Shown here piece after piece: positions 16,101-22,134 of a stretch of 22,134 nucleotides of DNA. The DNA comes from Clostridiales bacterium UBA7103 (GTDB lineage Bacteria; Bacillota; Clostridia; Oscillospirales; Oscillospiraceae): assembly GCA_002493305.1 (NCBI GenBank), contig DKYJ01000031.1, forward strand, positions 46,425 through 68,558, in the 5' to 3' direction. The position numbers were made by a program, and so were the translations under genes. The number at the start of each line of letters is the position of its first letter. Position 1 is the first letter of the stretch. Below the pieces are notes generated by a model that saw nothing but the letters and a program-made list of their open reading frames with translations, was not told the DNA's origin and did not search any database.

Positions 16101-17143
16101 ACAAAGGTGTTGAAAACCTCCTTGACCTCCGAGCCGGAGAAAATCACGGCGCCTATCTCGGTCATGCGGTCATTCTGGGCGTTGAGGCCGGTAGTCTCTA
16201 TATCAAAGGCCACAAACTCCGTATCCAGCGGCAGCTTGCTCTTGCCGATGACGGCGCTGTTGCCGTCCATATCGTTGAGGAAATAGCACTCAAGGCCATA
16301 GATTATCTTTACCCCATGCTTTTTTCCCGCCTTCCACATATCCGGGAAGGCCTGAGCCACGCCGTGATCAGTGACAGCAATGGCCGGCATGCCCCAGTAG
16401 GCCGCGCGCTTTACGATAGCGTCCGGGTCTGTCAGCGCGTCAAGAGCGGAAAAGCGGGTGTGCATATGCAGCTCAACACGCTTTTCCGGGGCGTTGTCCG
16501 GGCGGATATAGCGCTTTCCCTTTACGATATTGCGTGGCTCAAGCACCATGTCATCGTCAAACTTGCTGTATATTATCTCTCCCTGCACTGACACATGGTC
16601 GCCAACGGAAACTCTGTCAAGAACGCTCTTATCATCGTCCGAGCGGAGAAAGCGGTTGACGCGGACGGAATTTGTCCTGTCGGTTATATCAAAGCAGAGA
16701 ATAGCGCTGCCCCGCTTTTGCAGGACGCGGCTTGTCACCGCCACCACATCCCCCTCGACCGTCACCTTCCCCGATTCGAGGGAAAGCGTGTTCATGGGCA
16801 CGGGACGCTGCTTTATAGCATGGCCGTATATAACATCGCCCTTAGGTGCGGAGCTGCCGGAGACGGCGGCAGTGCTCATCGCCGGGGCGGAGGCGGGCTT
16901 TGGTCGGGGATAATCCGGCACAAGGGACACGCCCTTCAGCCCGTAATCCTCCCTCAGGCGGCGGGATAGCCGCTCCTGCTCCACCGGGGAGGGCATGGCG
17001 GCAAACCATGCCTTCACTGTCATGGTTCGCTCGCCCTCGTCTATCTGGGCCTCTGTTAAATATGCCTTCTCAAGGCCCCCTGCAAAGCCGCTTAAATCAA
17101 TGCAGCCGGGGAAAACCGTCAAAAAAGGGGTATGCTCGCTCAT
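13136..17143 (-). CDS. polC: DNA polymerase III alpha subunit, PolC type
   Basis: The product has 1335 residues and is the replicative polymerase of low-GC Gram-positives, with its own proofreading exonuclease. Order: a short N-terminal domain; an OB fold (about 123-208); a PHP domain opening with ELHMHTRFSALDA (H226, H228), interrupted by the DEDDh exonuclease that opens with FVAFDIETTG (D314, E316) and includes HNAHFD. A zinc finger follows with CPKC and CPHC pairs, then the catalytic palm with PDIDLNFSGEYQ, and a late helix-hairpin-helix SISGLGESAALDLA. It is about 100 residues shorter than B. subtilis PolC (1437, from memory), and the loss is before the OB fold. The ATG at 17143 overlaps the ispG stop as ATGA, which supports this start over one at 17185. 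AAAGGA lies about nine bases upstream. Confidence 0.97.
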   Translation of the reverse strand: MSEHTPFLTVFPGCIDLSGFAGGLEKAYLTEAQIDEGERTMTVKAWFAAMPSPVEQERLSRRLREDYGLKGVSLVPDYPRPKPASAPAMSTAAVSGSSAPKGDVIYGHAIKQRPVPMNTLSLESGKVTVEGDVVAVTSRVLQKRGSAILCFDITDRTNSVRVNRFLRSDDDKSVLDRVSVGDHVSVQGEIIYSKFDDDMVLEPRNIVKGKRYIRPDNAPEKRVELHMHTRFSALDALTDPDAIVKRAAYWGMPAIAVTDHGVAQAFPDMWKAGKKHGVKIIYGLECYFLNDMDGNSAVIGKSKLPLDTEFVAFDIETTGLNAQNDRMTEIGAVIFSGSEVKEVFNTFVDPEMHIPPDITQLTGIRDSDVQGAPKEKEAMELFMDFVGKRPIIAHNAHFDVGFMAAASKRQGLKFSPVFLDTLALSQALLPELKRFKLDIVSNHLGLPQFNHHRASDDAMVVARMMGKFLPMLQQQGAKTVDDIETVYHSLRRTDVAKTYHMILLVKNRKGLKNLYEMISQSYLKYFHRSPIIPKSLLIQHREGIIVGSSCGMGELYGAVMKGASDRELKKIASFYDYLEIQPICNNGFLVDNGVVKDVSVLQGYNKRILETGRALNKPVIAASDVHFLDPEDEQYRKILNAAKQYSDADRDCPIYFRNTEEMLAEFAYLGEETAKEVVITNTRAIADEIDEIELLPKELFPPRIENSAEELKRLVYDKMHRIYGENPPEIVQKRVDVELNTILDHNYDVIYMSAQKLVQNSLEHGYLVGSRGSVGSSLVAYMSGITEVNSLPPHYVCPKCQYSDFESGAGFGCGADMPERNCPHCGTPMNREGFDIPFETFLGFPGNEKTPDIDLNFSGEYQAKAHKYTETLFGSDHVFRAGTIGTLAEKTAYGYVKKYLEERGIKATKAEENRLALGLVGIKRTTGQHPGGLVVIPQDMDVTDFCPVQHPADDPNSDIITTHFEYHCMEDNLLKLDELGHDDPTMIRMMEELTGVNAQKISLSDPETMSIFTSPAALGLPDDDPIIGKTGTIGVPEFGTGFTRQMLVDTQPRQFDTLVRLSGFSHGTDVWAGNIHDLIVNGIATVNETVGCRDDIMLYLISVGMEPSLAFKTMEAVRKGKVKKSGQFPGDAEQQMRSFNVPDWYIESCRKIAYLFPKAHAVAYVMMAFRIAWFKVHEPLAFYSAYFYRRSQKGGFDAAMMTVGTDGVRRKINEMRRRTLTANEEDLLVTLEAVYEFNMRGFEFAPIDLYESDATKFKPAGEKQLRPPFVSISGLGESAALDLAACGGSGQRFISVEELGSACPKVSQTHLEQLKALGALGDLPETSQINLFEGF

Positions 17144-18201
17144 CGCTGGCCGTCCTTTTCTATAAGCTCTATAAGCGCGTCGCAAAGGCTGTCATAGGGA
17201 TATGTACCCAAAACCTGGCCCTTTTTGAAGATCAGGCCCTTGCCCCTGCCGCCGGCAATGCCGTAATCGGCCTCTCTGGCCTCACCCGGGCCGTTGACAA
17301 CGCAGCCCATTACTGCAACGGTGATCTCATTTTGGATATGACTCAGCCTCTGCTCGACCTGCTTTGCAAGGGAGATAAGGTCTATCTCCGTCCTGCCGCA
17401 GGTGGGGCATGACACAAAGCGCACCCCGCCGGAGCGCAGGCCCGCCGCCTTTAGTATGGCGATGCCGGCCTCAACTTCTTTTACAGGCTCGTCCGTAAGG
17501 GAGACTCGGATCGTATTGCCTATCCCCTCACACAAAAGCGCGCCTATGCCGACGGCGCTGCGGACAGTGCCGTTAAAGGCCGTCCCCGTCTCAGTGACGC
17601 CAAGATGCAGCGGGTAGTCAAAGCGCTCCGCCGCCATGCGGTAGGCCGCCACCGTCAGAGGCACGGAGGAGGCTTTCAGTGACAGGCATATATCCTCAAA
17701 GCCGCAATGCTCCAGAAGCCCCGCGTGAGCGGCAGCACTTTCGACCATGGCTTCCGGGCAAGGACTTCCATATTTTTCCAGCAAGCGCTTTTCCAGGCTG
17801 CCCGCGTTCACACCTATCCTGATGGGGATATGCCGGGCGCGGCAGGCCTCCGCCACAGCGCGGACATTCCGCTCCCCGCCGATGTTGCCGGGGTTAATGC
17901 GTATTTTGTCTATTCCCCGCGCCGCCGCCTCAAGAGCCAGACGGTAATCAAAATGGATATCCGCCACAAGGGGCATATCCACCCGCTCCTTTATTGCGGA
18001 AACAGCCTTGGCCGACTCCATATCCGGCACCGCGATGCGCACGATGTCACAACCTGCAGCCTTGAGCTGCTCTATCTGGCGGACGGTGGCCTCCACATCC
18101 CGGGTTCTGGTGTTGCACATGGACTGGACGCTTATCGCCGCTCCGCCGCCGATTTTGATTTTTCCGGCGCTTATCTGTCTTGTTTTTTCTCTTTTTTCCA
18201 T
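17140..18201 (-). CDS. ispG: 4-hydroxy-3-methylbut-2-enyl diphosphate synthase (IspG/GcpE)
   Basis: The product has 353 residues and catalyses the penultimate MEP-pathway step, reductive opening of methylerythritol cyclodiphosphate to HMBPP with a [4Fe-4S] cluster. The cluster ligands are clear: C265 and C268 in SCPTCGR, C300 in MGCVVNGPGEA, and E307. The TIM-barrel half includes RIAVPD, LVADIHFD and KIRINPGNIG. The length fits the short bacterial form without the plant insert. The ATG (18201) shares one base with the rseP stop as TAATG, and the stop overlaps polC as ATGA, so translation of all three is probably coupled. It works two steps after dxr-derived MEP is built up, in the same operon. 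Confidence 0.97.
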   Translation of the reverse strand: MEKREKTRQISAGKIKIGGGAAISVQSMCNTRTRDVEATVRQIEQLKAAGCDIVRIAVPDMESAKAVSAIKERVDMPLVADIHFDYRLALEAAARGIDKIRINPGNIGGERNVRAVAEACRARHIPIRIGVNAGSLEKRLLEKYGSPCPEAMVESAAAHAGLLEHCGFEDICLSLKASSVPLTVAAYRMAAERFDYPLHLGVTETGTAFNGTVRSAVGIGALLCEGIGNTIRVSLTDEPVKEVEAGIAILKAAGLRSGGVRFVSCPTCGRTEIDLISLAKQVEQRLSHIQNEITVAVMGCVVNGPGEAREADYGIAGGRGKGLIFKKGQVLGTYPYDSLCDALIELIEKDGQR

Positions 18202-19259
18202 TATCCCGTCACTATCCTGACTATATCATTCAGCATTACGACCGCCATCAGCCCCAGAAGCAGCGCCATGCCCGCGGCATGGATATAGCCCTCGTACTTG
18301 GGGTTGAGCTTTTTGTGGCTCAGGCTCTCTATTATCCAGCTTATTATGAGGAAAAAGACCCGCCCGCCGTCAAGTGCGGGGATGGGCAGCATATTCATCA
18401 GGGCGAGGTTTACCGCGATGAACGCGCCCAAATAGAAGATGTTAAACAGCGCGTCCTTCACGGAGGCAGACTGCTGCCCTGTCTCGGCCATCATCTCCAC
18501 GATGCCCACCGGCCCCGCCATATCCTTCATGCCTACCTGCCCGCTGACGAGCTGACCCAGACCCATCCAGACCCAGCGGCCAAACTCCATGCAGGTGTTC
18601 CATGTGTGCTGGAGCTTCACGCCGAAGGTGGCCTCGTCATTACCAAAGTAAAAGCCGTACATCTTCGTGTCATAGCCCTCATACTCCACGGGCACCATCC
18701 TGAAATCGTCAAGCCTTACCTTTTCGCCATTGCGCTTTACAACGATATCATGCACGCCGTCGCCTTGACTGAGAAAATCCGCCACGTCGTTATATTGGTA
18801 TATCTTCTTCCCGTCGATGCTGTAAAATCTGTCCCCGGTCTGAAGCCCGTCAGCGCTCTCATAGGGGCAGCCGTCCATAAAGCCCTCCAGCACCGGGGCG
18901 CGGAAAGCCTGTGCGTCGGAATAGAGCAGCAGCACTACCAGCAGCCCAAAAATAAAATTCATCAGGGCACCGGCCACGAGAATAATGATCCGTTTCCACA
19001 CGGGCTGACTGGTGAAGGCTCTGGGGTCAGAACTCTCCTCGTCCTCCCCCGCCATGGCGCAGAAGCCGCCCATGGGTATGCAGCGCAGGGAATACACCGT
19101 CTCTCCCCGCTGCTTTTTCACTATCACCGGGCCCATGCCAATGGCAAACTCCTCCACCCTGACCCCGCAGGCCTTGGCGGCGGCGAAATGCCCCAGCTCG
19201 TGCACAGCTATGAGTATGCCAAAAATGAGTATTGCAATGATGATGTACAAAACTGTCAT
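18201..19259 (-). CDS. rseP: RIP metalloprotease RseP (site-2 protease)
   Basis: The product has 352 residues. This polytopic membrane zinc protease cuts membrane-spanning substrates, typically anti-sigma factors or signal-peptide remnants, after a first cut outside. The first helix carries HELGH (H20, E21, H24). A second membrane helix (about 95-112) precedes a PDZ domain (about 120-185), with GLQTGDRFYSIDGKKI typical of it. The third motif, NMLPIPALDGGRVFF, gives the third zinc ligand Asp. A last membrane helix ends the protein. The length and single PDZ match Gram-positive RasP/YluC. The ATG has GGAGAA about six bases upstream. The gene sits 13 bases after dxr in the common dxr-rseP-ispG order. 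No anti-sigma substrate is visible in the window. Confidence 0.95.
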   Translation of the reverse strand: MTVLYIIIAILIFGILIAVHELGHFAAAKACGVRVEEFAIGMGPVIVKKQRGETVYSLRCIPMGGFCAMAGEDEESSDPRAFTSQPVWKRIIILVAGALMNFIFGLLVVLLLYSDAQAFRAPVLEGFMDGCPYESADGLQTGDRFYSIDGKKIYQYNDVADFLSQGDGVHDIVVKRNGEKVRLDDFRMVPVEYEGYDTKMYGFYFGNDEATFGVKLQHTWNTCMEFGRWVWMGLGQLVSGQVGMKDMAGPVGIVEMMAETGQQSASVKDALFNIFYLGAFIAVNLALMNMLPIPALDGGRVFFLIISWIIESLSHKKLNPKYEGYIHAAGMALLLGLMAVVMLNDIVRIVTG

Positions 19260-19272
19260 AAAAGTTCTCCGC

Positions 19273-20415
19273 TTAGAAGTTTTCTCTCACATAGTTCCTC
19301 GCGGCCTCGTCCGCTTCCAGAATAGTTTCCAGATCGCTTGCAGCGCCCTTTCCAAGACGCTCGACAGCTCCCGCCGCGCAGTCATATATGCGATTATAAC
19401 CCAAGTTCCCTCTGAGGAACATATGCACCGCCACCTCGTTTGCCGCGCTCATAACACAGGGGGCAAGACCGCCCGCCTCCGCCGCGTCCATAGCAAGGCG
19501 CAGGCAGGGGAAGTTTTCAAGATCGGGCTTTTCAAAGCTCAGCTCTTTTATTTTGAATAGGTCAAGCCGCTCGAACATGGACGGGCAGCGCCGGGGATAA
19601 GTCAGCGCAAGCTGAATAGGCAGCCCCATATCCGGCACGCCCAGCTGAGCGATGACCGTTCCGTCCACAAGCTCCACCATAGAGTGTATGACGCTCTGGG
19701 GGTGAATAATCACCTGTATATCTCCGGGCTTTACGGCGAAGAGGTGCATAGCCTCTATAAATTCAAGGCCCTTGTTCATAAGGGTGGAGCTGTCCACGCT
19801 GATTTTGGCGCCCATGCTCCAGTTTGGGTGCGCCACCGCCTGCTGAGGGGTGACGTCCTCAAGCTCGGCGCGCTTTCTGCCCCGGAAGGGGCCGCCGGAG
19901 CCGGTGAGCAGCACTCGGCGCAGCTCTCCGGGCTGCCTGCCCATGAGGCACTGGAAAATGGCGGAATGCTCCGAATCCACGGGCACTATCTCCGACCCCG
20001 TCTCCCCGGCGCGGCGCATGACGATATCTCCTGCGCAGACAAGAGTCTCCTTATTGGCAAGAGCGATGCGCTTTTTCGCTTCAATGGCGGCAAGGGTTGG
20101 CTTCAAGCCCACAGAGCCTGACACCGCCGAGACAACACAGTCGCTCTCCTGCATTGTTGCGGCCTCGATAAGCCCCTCCATGCCGGAGACGACGCGCACG
20201 TCCATATCCCGCACTGCGGCCTTGAACCGCTCTGCCGCCTCGCTGTCGTAAACCGCGGCGAGCTTTGGCTTAAACTGCCTCACCTGCTGTTCGAGCAGAT
20301 CTATTTTCCTGTTTGCGGTGAGCGCGGCGACCTTTATTCCGGTATGCTCCGCCACCGCGAGGGTCTGCCGGCCAATGGAGCCGGTGCAGCCCAGAACCGA
20401 AATGGAATTAACCAT
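19273..20415 (-). CDS. dxr: 1-deoxy-D-xylulose 5-phosphate reductoisomerase
   Basis: The product has 380 residues and converts DXP to methylerythritol 4-phosphate with NADPH, the committed step of the MEP isoprenoid route. The nucleotide-binding GCTGSIG is at 9-15, and LANKETLVCAG (NKE at 121-123) follows. Metal ligands D147 and E149 lie in VPVDSEHSA, and E218 in MNKGLEFIEA. The flexible loop HPNWSMGAKISVDS is at 196-209. The length is standard. The ATG at 20415 overlaps the 3' end of the AlkD-like gene by eight bases; its ribosome site AAAGA is weak, which suggests coupling to upstream translation. It would supply isoprenoid precursors for the lipid carrier made by uppS two genes upstream. 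Confidence 0.97.
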   Translation of the reverse strand: MVNSISVLGCTGSIGRQTLAVAEHTGIKVAALTANRKIDLLEQQVRQFKPKLAAVYDSEAAERFKAAVRDMDVRVVSGMEGLIEAATMQESDCVVSAVSGSVGLKPTLAAIEAKKRIALANKETLVCAGDIVMRRAGETGSEIVPVDSEHSAIFQCLMGRQPGELRRVLLTGSGGPFRGRKRAELEDVTPQQAVAHPNWSMGAKISVDSSTLMNKGLEFIEAMHLFAVKPGDIQVIIHPQSVIHSMVELVDGTVIAQLGVPDMGLPIQLALTYPRRCPSMFERLDLFKIKELSFEKPDLENFPCLRLAMDAAEAGGLAPCVMSAANEVAVHMFLRGNLGYNRIYDCAAGAVERLGKGAASDLETILEADEAARNYVRENF

Positions 20416-21097
20416 CTGTCTTTCTTTTTAAACTCCTCAGATAAGTTTTATGCTCCGCGCTGACGCGATAGCTCTCAAGCGCCTTTTGTATGGCCTTGTT
20501 ATGCACCCACAGCGGCAGGCGCTGTCCCTCGAAATATCCAATGACCGCATCATACTGCTTTGCAAGCGCCGTCGCGAAATACCACGCGATCATCATGTTC
20601 ACATAGTATTCCTCCGAGCGTATCCCCGCTATGAGCTCTGGATACATATTATCAAAGCTCTCATCAAGATAGTGGCTCATCAAGACCCCTATGCCGAAGC
20701 GGACAGTGTAGGTCTCGCCGCTTTCTATCCACTCCTGCGCCTTTTCGGCAAGCCCCGCCGGGCGCTTTTTGAAGCAGCGGGGAGAAAGCTGGTCACAGGT
20801 GGCCCAGTTGTCAACGTAGGGCAGGAAGCTCTCAAGCCTTGCGATGCAACGCTCATAGTCCCCCTCGAGGGATATCAAAAAGCCGTGGAGCTGATCCTCA
20901 TCAAAATACTCATGAGGCAGTTCTTCCATAAAACGCTCCGCCGCTGCGCTGCCCTTCAGCTCCCTTGCCAGCGCGCGAATCGCCGGTGTGCGCACGCCGA
21001 TTATCCGCACGCGCTCCACCGTGGGCATGAGCTTTGCCTGAAAGTCTCCGAAGCTCTCCTCACCAAGTGAAAAAAGCCGCTTTTGTATCTCCGTCAT
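20408..21097 (-). CDS. AlkD-like HEAT-repeat DNA glycosylase
   Basis: The product has 229 residues, all-helical, of the DNA_alkylation family. Members excise bulky or cationic N3/N7-alkylated purines without flipping the base. W98 and D102 (in VDNWATCDQL), R133 (in TVRFGIG) and W172 (in AWYFA) occur in the order and near-spacing of the B. cereus AlkD active-site residues W109, D113, R148 and W187 (numbers from memory), so activity is plausible. HNKAIQKALESYRVS near the end is also typical. Its ATG overlaps the uppS stop as ATGA, and its stop overlaps dxr by eight bases. The place normally held by cdsA between uppS and dxr is thus taken by a DNA repair gene. The family call is firm; the exact lesion is unknown. 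Confidence 0.9.
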   Translation of the reverse strand: MTEIQKRLFSLGEESFGDFQAKLMPTVERVRIIGVRTPAIRALARELKGSAAAERFMEELPHEYFDEDQLHGFLISLEGDYERCIARLESFLPYVDNWATCDQLSPRCFKKRPAGLAEKAQEWIESGETYTVRFGIGVLMSHYLDESFDNMYPELIAGIRSEEYYVNMMIAWYFATALAKQYDAVIGYFEGQRLPLWVHNKAIQKALESYRVSAEHKTYLRSLKRKTDG

Positions 21098-21837
21098 GGG
21101 TTCTTCACCCCGCCGAAGCGCCTGTCGCGCCGGTTAAACTCCGCAATGGCTCTGTCAAGCTCGGCAGAGCTGAAATCCGGCCACAGCACGTCCGTAAAAT
21201 AAAACTCCGCATAAGCGCACTGCCAGAGCAGGAAATTTGATATGCGCAGCTCTCCGCCCGGGCGAATAAGCAGGTCGGGGTCGGGGATGCCGGCGGAGTA
21301 GAGATAGCCGCCGAAGCTCTCCTCTGTAAGCTCCGGAGCCTTGCCCGCGGCATAATCGAGAGCATAGCGGCGCGCGGCGGAGAGTATCTCGTCCCGCCCG
21401 CCGTAATTTAAGCAGATATTTGCCTGAAAGCCCTGATAACGCCGGGAGATCTCATCCGTTTTGGCCACCATCGCCTGAAGCTCCGGCGAAAGACCCGACA
21501 CATCGCCGAAAATCTTCATACGGATCTTGTCCCGCTCCATAGTGTCGATAGCTTCCTTGAGATATTTACCCAGCAGCTTCATTATGGTTTTGACCTCCTC
21601 CGGCGGGCGCCTCCAATTCTCGGTGGAAAAGGCGTACACCGTGAGGTACTCGACCCCAATGTTCTTGCAGTAAGTGGCAATTTTTCTGAAGTTCTCAGAG
21701 CCGACCGCGTGACCCGCAGTCCTTGGCAGGCCGCGTTTTTTCGCCCAGCGGCCGTTGCCGTCAAGAATGATGGCAATATGGCGGGGGACGCAGGTCACCC
21801 GCTCCCCCGCCGTATTACTGTTGTTTGTAAGACCCAT
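21094..21837 (-). CDS. uppS: Isoprenyl transferase (undecaprenyl diphosphate synthase)
   Basis: The product has 247 residues. This cis-prenyltransferase extends farnesyl diphosphate with IPP units to the C55 lipid carrier used for peptidoglycan and other wall polymers. The signature AIILDGNGRWAKKRGLPRTAGH begins at residue 22, with catalytic D26 and the R30/W31 pair. YAFSTENWRR, LNYGGRDEI and IRPGGELRISNFLLWQ complete the active site. The last usually reads IRTxGE, so Pro here is a minor change. A basic C-terminus RRDRRFGG is standard. The length fits the family. Its ATG shares one base with the frr stop as TAATG, and its stop overlaps the AlkD-like gene as ATGA, so the three are very likely translationally coupled. 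Confidence 0.96.
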   Translation of the reverse strand: MGLTNNSNTAGERVTCVPRHIAIILDGNGRWAKKRGLPRTAGHAVGSENFRKIATYCKNIGVEYLTVYAFSTENWRRPPEEVKTIMKLLGKYLKEAIDTMERDKIRMKIFGDVSGLSPELQAMVAKTDEISRRYQGFQANICLNYGGRDEILSAARRYALDYAAGKAPELTEESFGGYLYSAGIPDPDLLIRPGGELRISNFLLWQCAYAEFYFTDVLWPDFSSAELDRAIAEFNRRDRRFGGVKNP

Positions 21838-22134
21838 TATATCTCCGTCAGCTCTTTTTCCTTCTTCTCGGCGATCTTGTCGATATTCTTGATAAAATCG
21901 TCGGTAATCTTCTGGATATCCTTCTCGGAGTTCTTGTAATCGTCCTCGGTTATCTCGGAGGCCTTCTGCTGCTTTTTGAACTTCTCGATGGCGTCTCTGC
22001 GGATATTGCGGATAGCCACCTTGCAGTCCTCCGCGTACTTCTTTGTCTGCTTTGCAAGCTCCTTGCGGCGCTCCTCAGTGAGAGGCGGGAACACAAGACG
22101 TATGCTGCGCCCGTCGTTCTGGGGATTGATGCCC
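21837..22134 (-). CDS. frr: Ribosome recycling factor (C-terminal part, cut by window edge)
   Basis: The visible part is the last 99 or so codons, beginning within GINPQNDGRSIRLVFPPLTEE and running to the stop at 21837. RRF works with EF-G to split the post-termination ribosome. The PPLTEERRKEL motif, the RNIRRDA segment and the charged helix ending KEKELTEI form the long three-helix bundle of domain I. The GTG at 22094 is an internal Val, since homology continues upstream to the window edge. The N-terminal half lies beyond 22134. The adjacent uppS in TAATG overlap matches the common frr-uppS order. Confidence 0.95.
   Translation of the reverse strand, partial: GINPQNDGRSIRLVFPPLTEERRKELAKQTKKYAEDCKVAIRNIRRDAIEKFKKQQKASEITEDDYKNSEKDIQKITDDFIKNIDKIAEKKEKELTEI

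Noticed and set aside
17144..17185. Earlier start for PolC
   Set aside because: The ATG at 17143 forms an ATGA overlap with ispG, a typical coupled junction; the extra 14 residues are not family-like.

Overview
The window is a compact, housekeeping-rich stretch of a Gram-positive anaerobe, most likely a member of the Clostridia related to Oscillospiraceae. The evidence is a PolC-type replicative polymerase, the gene order frr-uppS-...-dxr-rseP-ispG-polC, the MEP isoprenoid route, a VanW protein, HemW, and GC-rich genes with Shine-Dalgarno sites such as GGAGG. The lineage is inferred from gene content and style, not from a search. All fifteen genes read on the minus strand, so transcription runs from high to low coordinates. 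No rRNA, tRNA, CRISPR array, insertion sequence or prophage gene was found, and no gene-free stretch exceeds 300 bases.

Right part (22134 to 13088): frr (cut by the window edge), uppS, an AlkD-like DNA glycosylase gene, dxr, rseP, ispG and polC form one tightly packed operon. Most junctions overlap (TAATG, ATGA, 8 bases), and the operon closes with a strong hairpin terminator behind polC. It joins translation recycling, the lipid carrier for wall synthesis, isoprenoid precursor synthesis, an intramembrane protease and DNA replication. The usual cdsA between uppS and dxr is absent, and the AlkD-like gene sits in its place.

Middle part (13045 to 6179): a beta-CASP metallo-beta-lactamase RNase-like gene has its own promoter. 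A second promoter (TTGACT-17-TATAAA) drives a gene for an unusual membrane protein: a C-lobe-only pseudokinase inside the cell, one membrane helix, and a C-type-lectin-like domain outside. Behind it on the same strand lie an M18 aminopeptidase, a signal-peptide serine hydrolase of class A beta-lactamase type with a C-terminal membrane anchor, and a lipoprotein whose SBP_bac_3 solute-binding fold appears circularly permuted. A near-perfect hairpin terminator ends this unit. Three of its four products are predicted to act at the cell surface.

Left part (6097 to 1): htpG, with a near-consensus extended -10 promoter and no CIRCE operator, is followed by hemW, a VanW-family membrane protein with a PEPS-repeat tail, and metG (cut by the left edge). 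Gaps are short and no terminator is visible, so these are probably co-transcribed.

The most notable items are the circularly permuted solute-binding lipoprotein, the pseudokinase/C-type-lectin fusion, and the replacement of cdsA by an AlkD homologue in a conserved operon.
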